A DNA stretch of 64,000 nucleotides, taken from UWMA-0277 sp965183885. GTDB taxonomy: Bacteria > Bacteroidota > Bacteroidia > Flavobacteriales > BACL11. Position 1 is the first letter of the stretch, and every line of letters begins with the position of its first letter. Below are positions 1 to 8,081 of the stretch, in pieces. A program made the translations under genes and the position numbers. The notes under the pieces were generated by a model. The model was given only the letters and a program-made list of their open reading frames with translations, was not told the origin of the DNA and did not search any database. The stretch is from NCBI GenBank assembly GCA_965183885.1, contig OZ238992.1, forward strand, positions 2,049,725 through 2,113,724, given 5' to 3'.

Positions 1-1151
1 TTAAAATCGATTTTGAATTAATTAATTTCGCAAGTATTTCTGCTAGCCCCTCTGACACAGGTTGTGCTCCTTTTTCTATTAACTTTACAAATAATAGCTC
101 TGCAAATAACTATTTCTGGGATTTTGATGATAATGGACAAACTTCAAACTTAAGTACTCCTACTTATACTTTTAATACTCCTGGAAATTATACAGTTAAA
201 TTCATAGCTACTGATACTTCTAGTTGTAGTATGGTTGATACTGTACTTTTAGATATTGTTGTTTTACCAGCAGTTTCAACATCAATTTCTGATACCGTTG
301 TTTGTGATACTTATACTTGGAATGGAACAACTTATACTACTAGTGGAATATATAATGAATCCTTTGCAACTAGTTTAGCTTGTGACTCAATAGCTAGCCT
401 AGATTTGACTGTTAATTATAGTAATTCAGGAACTGATATAGTTAGCAATTGCAAAAGCTATACATGGCCCTCAAATAATATTACTTATATAGCATCAGGT
501 AACTATACAACAATGCTAAGTAATATTCATGGTTGTGATAGTATTGCAAACTTAGACTTAACAATTATAAATCCAGTTTTTGTATCAGAGCAGGTAATTA
601 TTTGTGATGAATATCAGTGGTACGTAAATTCAGATACTTATACAACAAGTGGTATTTATACTGATACTTTAAAAGATATTAATGATTGTGATACAATTGT
701 TAGCCTTTACTTAACTATACTACCTCCTCCTCACTACTATGATAGTGCTAGTTCATGTTATAAATATACTTGGGAGTTAAATGGAGAATCATATTCTTCC
801 TCTGGAGACTTTACAGACACCGTGACCCACACTAATGGATGTGATAGTATCGTTCATCTAGTATTAGATATTAAGGATATTACCTTTTTTTTACCTAATG
901 CTTTTACTCCAAATAAAGATAATCATAATGAAATTTTTAAATTAATTACCGATGAGGATATTAAAGACTTTGAGTTACAAGTTTTTAATAGATGGGGAAA
1001 AGAGATTTTCTATACCAATAATTACAATAAAGGTTGGGACGGAACAGATCAAGGTGAATTTATACAATTAGGAGTCTATATGTGGAAAGTACGTTATTCC
1101 TGCAAAGGAAAAATACAAGAGCGTATAGGAACCGTAACACTTATACATTAA
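1..1151 (+). CDS. T9SS type-B sorted cell-surface/secreted protein, C-terminal part (5' end outside window)
   Basis: The reading frame is open from the left edge (first full codon at base 3) and has no start, so this is the end of a longer protein. The first visible stretch (about bases 40-230) is a PKD-like domain, with YFWDFDDNG followed by a TYTFNTPGNYTV strand. Four Cys/Tyr/Trp repeats follow. The last ~85 residues are a gliding-motility-associated C-terminal domain: FLPNAFTPNKDN, then FNRWGKEIF, then GWDGTDQGE and a GVYMWKVRY strand. In this family that domain is the type IX secretion type-B sorting signal, so the protein is expected outside the cell, in adhesion or motility. The partner PorP/SprF-like barrel that often follows such genes is not seen; the next complete gene is on the other strand. 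Function beyond surface localisation is not known. Confidence 0.88.
   Translation, partial: KIDFELINFASISASPSDTGCAPFSINFTNNSSANNYFWDFDDNGQTSNLSTPTYTFNTPGNYTVKFIATDTSSCSMVDTVLLDIVVLPAVSTSISDTVVCDTYTWNGTTYTTSGIYNESFATSLACDSIASLDLTVNYSNSGTDIVSNCKSYTWPSNNITYIASGNYTTMLSNIHGCDSIANLDLTIINPVFVSEQVIICDEYQWYVNSDTYTTSGIYTDTLKDINDCDTIVSLYLTILPPPHYYDSASSCYKYTWELNGESYSSSGDFTDTVTHTNGCDSIVHLVLDIKDITFFLPNAFTPNKDNHNEIFKLITDEDIKDFELQVFNRWGKEIFYTNNYNKGWDGTDQGEFIQLGVYMWKVRYSCKGKIQERIGTVTLIH
303..872 (+). repeat. Four tandem ~48-residue Cys-x-x-Tyr-x-Trp repeats within the T9SS protein
   Basis: Each unit starts with a Cys followed by a Y-x-W core (CDTYTW, CKSYTW, CDEYQW, CYKYTW), continues with an Y-x-x-SG-x-[YF] strand, and ends with a C-D-[ST]-I-[AV] motif and an LxLT/LD strand. 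The two Cys per unit could form a disulfide in the exported protein. The repeats are diverged at DNA level, so they are old protein repeats rather than recent duplications. Confidence 0.8.
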
Positions 1152-1169
1152 TAGAATATTTATTTAAAC

Positions 1170-1411
1170 ATGAAAAAACTACTTATTTTATTTAATTCCC
1201 TTTCTTAGTTTTGGATAAATTAGAAGTTACTATCTACAACTATACAGGATATGATTTAGATTCTTTGCAACTTGAAGACGTTTATTATAGGTAAATTAAT
1301 GCAATTATTCCTGGGCATACAAATAAGCTACCTCTAATTAGATATGGAATGAAGAATTTTAGAAAAATAAAAAATACTTTTTCATTAAATGGAATAAGCA
1401 TAACTAAGGGT
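1170..1411 (+). pseudogene. Decayed short exported-protein gene (frameshift plus in-frame stop)
   Basis: An ATG at 1170 opens a signal-peptide-like MKKLLILF and stops after 12 codons. Reading shifts frame at about 1202, continuing FLVLDKLEVTIYNYTGYD and LDSLQLEDVYY, and meets a TAA at 1292. The same frame continues with sensible sequence (INAIIPGHTNKLPL) into the tail of the convergent OmpA gene. A short exported protein with one frameshift and one nonsense codon explains this best. I do not recognise the family. It could also be chance coding-like sequence in AT-rich DNA, so confidence is low. Confidence 0.35.
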
Positions 1412-3031
1412 CTACCTCAAAATAACAAAAGAAGTTCTTCTATTTATAGCTCTACTATTTTTATCTTCATTAGTTACTAAAGACTGACTCTCCCCATACC
1501 CTTTGTAAGTAAGGGTATTAGGAACCTTATTTTGCAAATAATCAAATACAGCTTTAGCTCTTTGTTCTGATAATATCTGATTGTCTATTTCATTACCAAT
1601 ATCATCAGTATGTCCTTGTATTTCAAGCTGTAAATTAGGGTTCTTTTTAAGGTATGTAATTAGTTTATCTAACTCAATAAATGAAATTGCTTCTAGTTTG
1701 GAAGAGTTACTAGCAAAACTTACATTTTTTAAGATTACCTCCTCTCCTGCTTTTTGAGTAATAATATCTATTTCTAATGCTGCTAAAGGCTCTGCTTGTA
1801 AATTTTCAGGCAATTCAAACTGAAAAATATCCTCCTTACCAAAACCACTTACATTAGAAGCATAGTATGCTGTTTTTCCATTACTAGCTACAATTAATGA
1901 ATTTTCAGTATTGTGTGTGTTTATTGGATAACCCATATTTTCAGCAACAGCCCACTCTTGTTCACTGGTAATTCTTCTGCTTACAAATAAATCATAATCT
2001 CCCATTCCAACATGTCCGTTTGATGAAAAATAAAATGTCAAATTATCAGGATGAATAAAAGGAGACATCTCATCATATTTAGTATTAATATTAGTCCCTA
2101 AATTTTCAGCAGGCAAAAAACCTTTTTTTGTAATTTCCGAACGCCAAATATCTTTCCCTCCATAACCTCCTGGTCTATTGCTAATAAAATAAAGATACCT
2201 ACCATCAGGAGAAAAACAACCTTGAGACTCCCAGTACTTAGTATTAATATTTTTCCCTGCATTAAAGCTCTTATTATTCACATATAAATACAAGTCACAC
2301 CTCCCCTTTCCATCATTACGATTACATGCTGTATATACTATTACTTCTTTATCTGCTGAGAAAGAAAAAGCTCCTTCATTATAAGGGGTATTAATTCCGT
2401 TTTTAAAAGGAATAGCTAATTCCCAATTACCCATTTCATCTTTAGTTGCACTATAAAAATCTTCTTGGGCTACTTTATCTTTTTTAGCAACTCTTCTGGT
2501 AATTACTAGAGTATTTCCATCAACTGACAATGCTGGAAGGTACTCCTCCATTGCTGTATTAATAGTAGCACCTAAATTCTCAGGATTAAAAGCTTGAGGA
2601 ACTTTAATAGCCTCTAGTGCAAAACTACAATTCTGAATAAAAAGAGGCGTTTTAGCGCCAAGTACTGAAGAGTTTAATGTATTTGCTTTCTCAAAATAAT
2701 ATAATGCATTTTTATAGTAAGCATTAGTGTAGTATAGTTTTGCTACTTGTTCAAGTCCAAGTACATCTTTAGGATCATTTTCATCATAAACCTCTAATAA
2801 CTCTTCAGCAGCAGCCTCAATTGCTCCTTCATCAGTATAGATTGAAGCCATTAATAAATGAGGCTGTCTCCAATCAGGATAATTTATAATCAGTTTTTCT
2901 GTAATTTTTTTTGCTTTTTCAACTTTACCGTCATTAAAATAAGCAACAGCCTTATCATATTTTTTATAATCCTTTTGCTGTGCAAATACTAGTGCAGGAA
3001 ATAATATTAATATGAAAAGTAAGTTTTTCAA
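1412..3031 (-). CDS. OmpA-family protein with N-terminal TPR-like and PD40 propeller repeats
   Basis: This 539-residue exported protein has a signal peptide (LLFILILFPALVFAQQ). Residues ~20-135 are helical TPR-like repeats, and ~150-405 contain PD40/WD40-like blades such as SPDGRYLYFISNRPGG and HPDNLTFYFSSNG. Residues ~425-539 form an OmpA domain with GHTDDIGN and the LSEQRAKAV peptidoglycan-binding signature. The layout resembles the T9SS accessory protein PorE and related Bacteroidota OmpA proteins, but the carboxypeptidase-like domain usual in PorE is not obvious and there is no lipobox Cys. It probably anchors an outer-membrane or periplasmic complex to peptidoglycan. Its start lies 1 bp after the queE stop, so the two are co-transcribed. 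Confidence 0.85.
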   Translation of the reverse strand: MKNLLFILILFPALVFAQQKDYKKYDKAVAYFNDGKVEKAKKITEKLIINYPDWRQPHLLMASIYTDEGAIEAAAEELLEVYDENDPKDVLGLEQVAKLYYTNAYYKNALYYFEKANTLNSSVLGAKTPLFIQNCSFALEAIKVPQAFNPENLGATINTAMEEYLPALSVDGNTLVITRRVAKKDKVAQEDFYSATKDEMGNWELAIPFKNGINTPYNEGAFSFSADKEVIVYTACNRNDGKGRCDLYLYVNNKSFNAGKNINTKYWESQGCFSPDGRYLYFISNRPGGYGGKDIWRSEITKKGFLPAENLGTNINTKYDEMSPFIHPDNLTFYFSSNGHVGMGDYDLFVSRRITSEQEWAVAENMGYPINTHNTENSLIVASNGKTAYYASNVSGFGKEDIFQFELPENLQAEPLAALEIDIITQKAGEEVILKNVSFASNSSKLEAISFIELDKLITYLKKNPNLQLEIQGHTDDIGNEIDNQILSEQRAKAVFDYLQNKVPNTLTYKGYGESQSLVTNEDKNSRAINRRTSFVILR

Positions 3032-3032
3032 T

Positions 3033-3665
3033 TTAAGGAATATTCATGTATTTATGACTTTGTAAAGAGATTGTCCAAGCTTTTTCTTCTTTAATAAAGT
3101 CAATAATCATAGGAATTACTTTTTCTCTTTTACTCCATTCTGACTGCAAATACAATTTACAATCATCACTTAATCCTTTTCTTTGCTCCATAGCCCAAGT
3201 AAAATCATGCTTATTATTCACAATTACTTTTAACTCGTTAGCAATAGGTTTTATTGCATCTAATGGAGCTTGCATCTTTTTAGGAGATAAACATACCCAA
3301 TCAAAATTACCGCTATAAGGGTAAGCTCCTGAAGTTTCTAAATGCACCTTAAGTCCTTTGTTTTTAAGAGCTAAAGTTAATCTATCTAAATTCCACATCA
3401 AAGGCTCTCCACCCGTTATCACAACAGTTTCTACAGGGTACTCTTCAATCCCTTTTAAGATAGCTGCAATACTCGTAGGGGGATGTAAATCAGCATTCCA
3501 ACTTTCCTTTACATCACACCAATGGCAGCCTACATCACAACCACCTATTCGTAAAAAATAAGCAGCTGTACCTGAGTAATATCCTTCACCTTGCACAGTA
3601 TAGAAAGCTTCCATTAAAGGCAGCATTTCGCCACTATCCACTGCTAATTTTGTTTGTTTATCCAT
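3033..3665 (-). CDS. queE: 7-carboxy-7-deazaguanine synthase
   Basis: This 210-residue radical-SAM enzyme converts 6-carboxy-tetrahydropterin to 7-carboxy-7-deazaguanine, a step of the queuosine/preQ0 pathway in the cytoplasm. It begins with the QueE hallmark MEAFYTVQGEGYYSG and has the [4Fe-4S]-binding Cys set in RIGGCDVGCHWCDVKE. The VVITGGEPLMW motif is the usual SAM-binding GGE. The C-terminal segment is close to the short Bacteroidota form, and length is normal. It is the first gene of a two-gene unit with the OmpA-like gene. A -7 box (3671-3678) ends 5 nt before the ATG, which supports this start and suggests a leaderless transcript. No other que genes are present in the window. Confidence 0.93.
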   Translation of the reverse strand: MDKQTKLAVDSGEMLPLMEAFYTVQGEGYYSGTAAYFLRIGGCDVGCHWCDVKESWNADLHPPTSIAAILKGIEEYPVETVVITGGEPLMWNLDRLTLALKNKGLKVHLETSGAYPYSGNFDWVCLSPKKMQAPLDAIKPIANELKVIVNNKHDFTWAMEQRKGLSDDCKLYLQSEWSKREKVIPMIIDFIKEEKAWTISLQSHKYMNIP

Positions 3666-3670
3666 ATTGG

Positions 3671-3678
3671 CAAAAATA
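3671..3678 (-). promoter_or_regulatory. Bacteroidota -7 promoter box upstream of queE
   Basis: TATTTTTG (TAnnTTTG consensus) on the minus strand, 5 nt from the queE ATG. Transcription would begin at or next to the start codon. Confidence 0.6.
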
Positions 3679-3725
3679 AGATAGTTTTTGGTTTTTACTT
3701 TGTACTTAGAAGCAATTTATTTCTT

Positions 3726-3733
3726 TAAGTTTG
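3726..3733 (+). promoter_or_regulatory. -7 promoter box for ftcD
   Basis: TAAGTTTG fits the TAnnTTTG consensus and lies 19 nt before the ftcD ATG. A TTTG at 3699-3702 is a poor -33 candidate because its spacing (23 bp) is long. Confidence 0.6.
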
Positions 3734-3752
3734 CAACACTAAAACATAAAAA

Positions 3753-5447
3753 ATGAGCAAACAGATAATTGAATGTGTACCTAACATCTCAGAAGGGAGA
3801 GATGCTGAGAAGATAAAAATAATTTCTCAAATAGTTGAAGAGATTGATGGCGTAAAGCTCCTAAATGTAGATCCAGGAAAAGCAACCAACCGTACGGTAA
3901 TTACTTTTGTTGGAGAACCACAACCTGTAATTGATGCTGCTTTTTTACTAATAAAGAAAGCACAAGAACTTATTGATATGAGTAAGCACTCAGGAGAACA
4001 CCCAAGAATGGGAGCTACTGATGTTTGTCCACTAGTACCAATTGCAAATATTAGTATGGAAGAAACTGCTGATTGGGCACATAAACTAGGAGAAAGAGTA
4101 GGTGCTGAACTAGGGATTCCTGTTTATCATTATGAAGCAGCAGCAAAAGAAGAAAAGCGTAAAAACTTAGCCAATTGCCGACAAGGAGAATATGAAGGCT
4201 TGGCAAAGAAATTAGTAGATGCTGATTGGAAACCAGATTTTGGTCCTGCTGAATTTAACCAATCAGTAGAAAAATCAGGTGCAACTGCTATCTCAGCTCG
4301 TGATTTTTTAGTAGCCTATAACATCAACTTAAATACTACATCAACCAGAAGAGCAAATGCTGTAGCCTTTGATATTCGTGAAGCAGGAAGAATAAAAAGA
4401 GAAGGTGGAACACTCTCTGGAAAAATAATAAAAGATGAAAATGGAAACCCTTTAAAAACTCCAGGGCTTTTTAAAGCTGTAAAAGGAATTGGATGGTTTA
4501 TTGAAGAATATGGTGTAGCACAAATTTCTTACAACCTTACAAATATCAACATCTCCCCTTTACATGAAGTATTTGATAAAACTTGTGAACGCTCTATAGC
4601 AAGAGGAATGCGTGTTACAGGATCGGAGCTTGTAGGTTTAGTTCCTAAAAAAGTATTGATTGATGCAGGGAAACATTTCCTTAAAAAACAAGAACGATCA
4701 ACAGGAATACACGAAAGTGAAATTATAAAGATTGCAATTAAAACTTTAGGATTGGATGAACTAGCTCCTTTTGATCCTCAAGAAAGAATAATTGAGTATA
4801 TGCTAGAAGCTGATGCTAAAAAACCTCTAGTAAATATGACGCTTACTGATTTTGCAAACGAAACAGCAAGTGAAAGCCCTGCCCCTGGTGGTGGTTCTAT
4901 CTCGGCTTATTGTGGTGCTATGGGTGTTGCTTTAGGAACTATGGTTGCCAATCTTTCAGCTCACAAAAGAGGTTGGGATGATAGATGGCAAGAATTCTCT
5001 AATTGGGCAGAAAAAGGAATTGCTTACCAAAATACTTTATTGGATTTAGTAGATGAAGATACTAATGCCTTTAATAAAATTATGGATGCTTTCCGACTAC
5101 CCAAAGATAGTGAAGCAGACAAAGCAAAAAGACAAGAAGCAATACAAGAAGCAACAAAATATGCTATCCTCACTCCTTTTAAGGTAATGGAAACAGCTTA
5201 TAACTCTATGGAGGTAATGAAGGCTATGGCTGAGTTTGGAAACCCTAACTCGGTAACTGATGCTGGAGTAGGTGCATTATGTGCGCGTACTGCTGTAATT
5301 GGTGCTTTCCTTAATGTAAAAATTAACTGTGGCGATTGTGATGATAAAGCTTTTGTTGCAGATATCTTAAATAAAGGACAAAAATTAGTTGATGCTGCTT
5401 GTGCTTTGGAAGATGAAATTATGAAAATTACTAACTCTAAAATATAA
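3753..5447 (+). CDS. ftcD: Bifunctional glutamate formiminotransferase / formimidoyl-THF cyclodeaminase
   Basis: This 564-residue bifunctional enzyme moves the formimino group of N-formimino-glutamate to tetrahydrofolate and then deaminates it to methenyl-THF, the last folate-linked step of histidine breakdown. The N-terminal half (about residues 1-325) carries VPNISEGRD and the HSGEHPRMGATDV block with the catalytic His region. The C-terminal cyclodeaminase (about 360-564) carries ESPAPGGGSISAYCGAMG near residue 373. Fused FtcD of this length is usual in animals and in Bacteroidota. hutH, hutU and hutI are not in the window, so the pathway genes must lie elsewhere if present. The PhnA-like gene starts 2 bp after the stop, suggesting co-transcription. 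Confidence 0.95.
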   Translation: MSKQIIECVPNISEGRDAEKIKIISQIVEEIDGVKLLNVDPGKATNRTVITFVGEPQPVIDAAFLLIKKAQELIDMSKHSGEHPRMGATDVCPLVPIANISMEETADWAHKLGERVGAELGIPVYHYEAAAKEEKRKNLANCRQGEYEGLAKKLVDADWKPDFGPAEFNQSVEKSGATAISARDFLVAYNINLNTTSTRRANAVAFDIREAGRIKREGGTLSGKIIKDENGNPLKTPGLFKAVKGIGWFIEEYGVAQISYNLTNINISPLHEVFDKTCERSIARGMRVTGSELVGLVPKKVLIDAGKHFLKKQERSTGIHESEIIKIAIKTLGLDELAPFDPQERIIEYMLEADAKKPLVNMTLTDFANETASESPAPGGGSISAYCGAMGVALGTMVANLSAHKRGWDDRWQEFSNWAEKGIAYQNTLLDLVDEDTNAFNKIMDAFRLPKDSEADKAKRQEAIQEATKYAILTPFKVMETAYNSMEVMKAMAEFGNPNSVTDAGVGALCARTAVIGAFLNVKINCGDCDDKAFVADILNKGQKLVDAACALEDEIMKITNSKI

Positions 5448-5449
5448 CT

Positions 5450-5791
5450 ATGTCAGAAGAAATGAAAGCTTGTCCAGTTTGTGAATCTCCTTATGGATAT
5501 GCAACAGGAGATGATTCTTATACTTGTCCTGAGTGTGCTAATGAATGGAGTCCTAAAGAATTAGAATTGGAAGGAGGACTAAAGGTATTGGATAGTAATG
5601 GAACTCGCTTGCAAACTGGTGATAGTGTTATAGTTATCAAAAACCTACCTGTTAAAGGAGCTCCTAAGCCTGTAAAATCAGGAACTAAAGTAAAAAATAT
5701 CCGCTTAACAGAAGGTGATCATAACATCAACTGCAAAATTGATGGTTTTGGAAATATGCAGCTAAAATCAGAATTTGTACGAAAAGCTTAA
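5450..5791 (+). CDS. PhnA/YjdM-family zinc-ribbon protein
   Basis: 113 residues. The N-terminal zinc ribbon has two Cys pairs (CPVC at 8-11 and CPEC about 20 residues later), followed by NEW and the PhnA domain: VLDSNGTRLQTGDSV, then IKNLPVKG, and a basic-to-beta C-terminus ending in FVRKA. The family (E. coli YjdM, formerly PhnA) is widespread, but its role is poorly defined; the old link to phosphonate use is not supported for this subgroup. It follows ftcD by 2 bp and probably shares its mRNA. Family assignment is firm, function is not. Confidence 0.88.
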   Translation: MSEEMKACPVCESPYGYATGDDSYTCPECANEWSPKELELEGGLKVLDSNGTRLQTGDSVIVIKNLPVKGAPKPVKSGTKVKNIRLTEGDHNINCKIDGFGNMQLKSEFVRKA

Positions 5792-5805
5792 TTAATAGAG
5801 AAATC

Positions 5806-5829
5806 ACTTTTTGATACAAGTCAAAAAGT
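5806..5829. other. Hairpin between the PhnA-like gene and the next gene, without a T tract
   Basis: A perfect 9-bp inverted repeat (ACTTTTTGA / TCAAAAAGT) around a 6-nt loop. It could terminate the ftcD-phnA mRNA, but no T run follows, so I do not call a terminator. Confidence 0.4.
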
Positions 5830-5846
5830 AATCACTACTAAGCTTT

Positions 5847-5854
5847 TAAATTTG
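5847..5854 (+). promoter_or_regulatory. -7 promoter box for the 83-residue membrane protein
   Basis: TAAATTTG matches TAnnTTTG and sits 23 nt before the ATG at 5878. Confidence 0.55.
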
Positions 5855-5877
5855 CAATACCTAACAAAAATTAAAAA

Positions 5878-6129
5878 ATGGAATTGCAAAAAGTAACTTG
5901 GAAAGATTGGGCTAAATTTATTTCAGTAATGATAGTCTTTATTATTGGAATGATAATTATGCTTATTTATAAGATAGAGAATTATTGGATCTGGACAGGC
6001 TATATTATTTTATGGACCTGGTTAGAAATGAAAATAGCTAAAAATATTCATCTTAAATGGTGGGTTTGGGTATTAATACTTTTAGGTTTATCCTTATTGG
6101 ACCTATTAATTATTAGTTTGATTAACTAA
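5878..6129 (+). CDS. Small hydrophobic membrane protein, unknown function
   Basis: 83 residues, of which about three quarters are hydrophobic. Three probable membrane spans are visible: ~12-31, ~36-52 and ~60-81, with Trp at the interfaces and few charges. It has its own -7 box and a normal ATG. I do not recognise a family. It stands alone between the ftcD-phnA unit and the DUF2200 gene, so context gives no function. The composition and promoter suggest a real gene rather than a chance frame. Confidence 0.6.
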   Translation: MELQKVTWKDWAKFISVMIVFIIGMIIMLIYKIENYWIWTGYIILWTWLEMKIAKNIHLKWWVWVLILLGLSLLDLLIISLIN

Positions 6130-6208
6130 AAACTTAAGAGAATTAGATAGCTACTCCTCCTTTTCTAAAAACTCATTTTTCATTTCTTTTTATTCTAAAT
6201 ATAAAATC

Positions 6209-6216
6209 TATATTTG
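6209..6216 (+). promoter_or_regulatory. -7 promoter box for the DUF2200 gene, with an ~80-nt leader
   Basis: TATATTTG at consensus. The leader up to 6299 contains a small hairpin (TACTTG / CAAGTA, 6261-6275) with a 3-nt loop. No riboswitch class is recognisable. Confidence 0.5.
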
Positions 6217-6299
6217 TCATAGTATTAACGCTAAGATTAGCTTAAACAACAATACAGAGCTACTTGTTGCAAGTAACTACCCTTTAACAAATATAAACT

Positions 6300-6668
6300 A
6301 TGAATGATACAAGCCATCATGACGAGCGTATTTCAAAAATGATATTCGCTTCAATATATCCTCTTTATCTCAATAGAATTAAGAAAAAAGGAAGAACAGA
6401 AGAAGAATTAAATAAAGTTATTGAATGGTTAACTGGATTTAATGAAGAAAAACTAACAGAGCTTATAAAAGAAGAGGTAACTTTTGAGTCATTCTTTAAA
6501 AATTCGGCATTAAACCCAAATGCTCAATTAATTAAAGGTGTAATCTGTGGCTATAGAATTGAAAAAATTCAAAATCCATTAACACAACAGGTAAGGTATT
6601 TGGACAAGCTAGTAGATGAATTAGCAAAAGGTCGTAAAATGGAAAAGATCTTAAGAACAGTTAAATAA
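6300..6668 (+). CDS. DUF2200-family protein
   Basis: 122 residues matching the DUF2200 pattern from memory: MIFASIYPLYLNRIKKKGR, EELNKVIEWLTGF, LNPNAQLIKGVICGYR, and the C-terminal RYLDKLVDELAKG with an MEKILR end. Length is normal for the family and no signal peptide or membrane span is seen, so it is cytoplasmic. The function is not known. It is a single gene with its own upstream -7 box; rlmF starts 60 bp downstream. Confidence 0.85.
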   Translation: MNDTSHHDERISKMIFASIYPLYLNRIKKKGRTEEELNKVIEWLTGFNEEKLTELIKEEVTFESFFKNSALNPNAQLIKGVICGYRIEKIQNPLTQQVRYLDKLVDELAKGRKMEKILRTVK

Positions 6669-6727
6669 TAGCTCTTAAAATACTAAAAGATTAAATTGAG
6701 AGAAAAGAATATTAATCAATAATAAAA

Positions 6728-7654
6728 ATGGAAGAGCGAAAAGAGAAAGTGCCAGAAAAAAGTAAGATTAAAAAAAACCTTCACCCTAGAAATAAAAATA
6801 GGAAACAATATGATTTAAAGGAACTTTTAAAAGTAGTTCCTGAATTAAAGAAACATATAAAACCCAATAAATATGGAGAGGATACTATTCAATTTTCTAA
6901 CCCTGAAGCAGTAAAACTACTGAACAAAGCAATACTAAGTAGTTATTATGAAATAAAAAACTGGGACTTTCCTGACACCAATCTATGCCCTCCTATCCCT
7001 GGTAGAGCTGACTACATACATTATATTGCTGATTTATTAGGTAATAAGAAAAACATAACTTGCCTTGATATTGGTGTTGGTGCCAACTGTATCTACCCTA
7101 TCCTAGGGATTAGCGAGTACAATTGGAGCTTTATTGCTACTGATGTAAATACTGATGCTATTTCCTCTGCAAAAAAAATTATAGAATCAAACCCTAGCCT
7201 TAAAGGAAAAATAGAGTTTCGATTACAAAAAGATGAAAATAACATCTTTAAAAACATTATCAAACCTACAGATAAGATTGATGTAAGTATTTGTAATCCC
7301 CCTTTCCATGCATCAAAAAAAGATGCCCTTAAAGGAAGTATGCGTAAAGTAAGAAACCTTACAGGAAAACGATCAGAGAAGATAAAACTCAACTTTTCAG
7401 GAATGGCTAATGAACTTGTTTATGAAGGTGGAGAAAAACAGTTTATACAAAACATGATAATTGAAAGTGTTAACTATGCTAAAAACTGTCTATGGTTCAC
7501 TTCTCTAGTTTCTAATGAAAGAAACCTAAATAGATTCTATAGCTCATTAGAAAAATATGGAGCAACTGATGTAAAAACAATCCACATGGGTACAGGGAAT
7601 AAAATCAGCAGAATAGTAGCTTGGACTTTTCAAAATAAGCAAGAACACAAATAG
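6728..7654 (+). CDS. rlmF: 23S rRNA (adenine-1618-N6)-methyltransferase
   Basis: 308 residues. RlmF transfers a methyl group from SAM to N6 of A1618 in 23S rRNA. Seen here are the family start NLHPRNKNRKQYDL after a short basic extension, the PPIPGRADYIHYIADLL segment, the SAM-binding loop CLDIGVGANCIYP and the N6-adenine catalytic motif NPPF (SICNPPFHAS). The C-terminal half has the expected GGEKQFIQNMI and WFTSLVS blocks. Length fits the E. coli enzyme. The next gene (DoxX-like) follows after 42 bp. Confidence 0.93.
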   Translation: MEERKEKVPEKSKIKKNLHPRNKNRKQYDLKELLKVVPELKKHIKPNKYGEDTIQFSNPEAVKLLNKAILSSYYEIKNWDFPDTNLCPPIPGRADYIHYIADLLGNKKNITCLDIGVGANCIYPILGISEYNWSFIATDVNTDAISSAKKIIESNPSLKGKIEFRLQKDENNIFKNIIKPTDKIDVSICNPPFHASKKDALKGSMRKVRNLTGKRSEKIKLNFSGMANELVYEGGEKQFIQNMIIESVNYAKNCLWFTSLVSNERNLNRFYSSLEKYGATDVKTIHMGTGNKISRIVAWTFQNKQEHK

Positions 7655-7696
7655 TAGTAACAGCTAATAAAACTATATTTACGCAAAAATTAAAAA

Positions 7697-8062
7697 ATGA
7701 ATACTAAAAAAAACAAAATAATCTACTGGATATCAACTGGACTATTAACCATTTTAATGTTAGTCTCAGCAAGTATGTATATTTTCAATAATGAAATGGC
7801 AAGCGAAAGCTTTATAAAATTAGGGTTTCCTACCTATATTATTTACCCATTAGCAATTGCAAAAATTTTAGGGGTAATTGCTATTCTAACAAAAAAATCA
7901 CAGACCTTAAAAGAATGGGCATATGCTGGATTCTTCTTTAACTTTATACTTGGTGCATCTGCTCACTTATATATAAATGATGGAGAATTTATCCCAGTAG
8001 TAGTAGCAATTCTATTTTTAATGACGTCTTATAAATTTGATAAAAAGGTTTTCAATAACTAA
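7697..8062 (+). CDS. DoxX-like four-helix membrane protein
   Basis: 121 residues with four predicted membrane helices (about 9-29, 46-64, 72-93, 97-116). The K-L-G-F-P-x-Y motif (FIKLGFPTYIIYPLAIAK) is typical of small DoxX-like proteins of Bacteroidota. These inner-membrane proteins have no settled biochemical function. It precedes an arylamine N-acetyltransferase gene by 19 bp and may share an mRNA with it and the DUF1569 gene. A near-consensus -7 box (TATATTTA) lies just upstream. Confidence 0.8.
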   Translation: MNTKKNKIIYWISTGLLTILMLVSASMYIFNNEMASESFIKLGFPTYIIYPLAIAKILGVIAILTKKSQTLKEWAYAGFFFNFILGASAHLYINDGEFIPVVVAILFLMTSYKFDKKVFNN

Positions 8063-8081
8063 TAGTTTCCTTAAAATAATA

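Noticed and set aside
3358..3561. Open frame on the + strand inside queE
   Set aside because: It runs antisense to a well-supported gene, has no own promoter and has no protein features.
3753..5447. A histidine-degradation operon around ftcD
   Set aside because: hutH, hutU and hutI are not found next to it; the neighbours are queE and a PhnA-like gene.
5806..5829. Terminator for the ftcD-phnA unit
   Set aside because: The hairpin is perfect but no T tract follows, so I listed it only as a hairpin.
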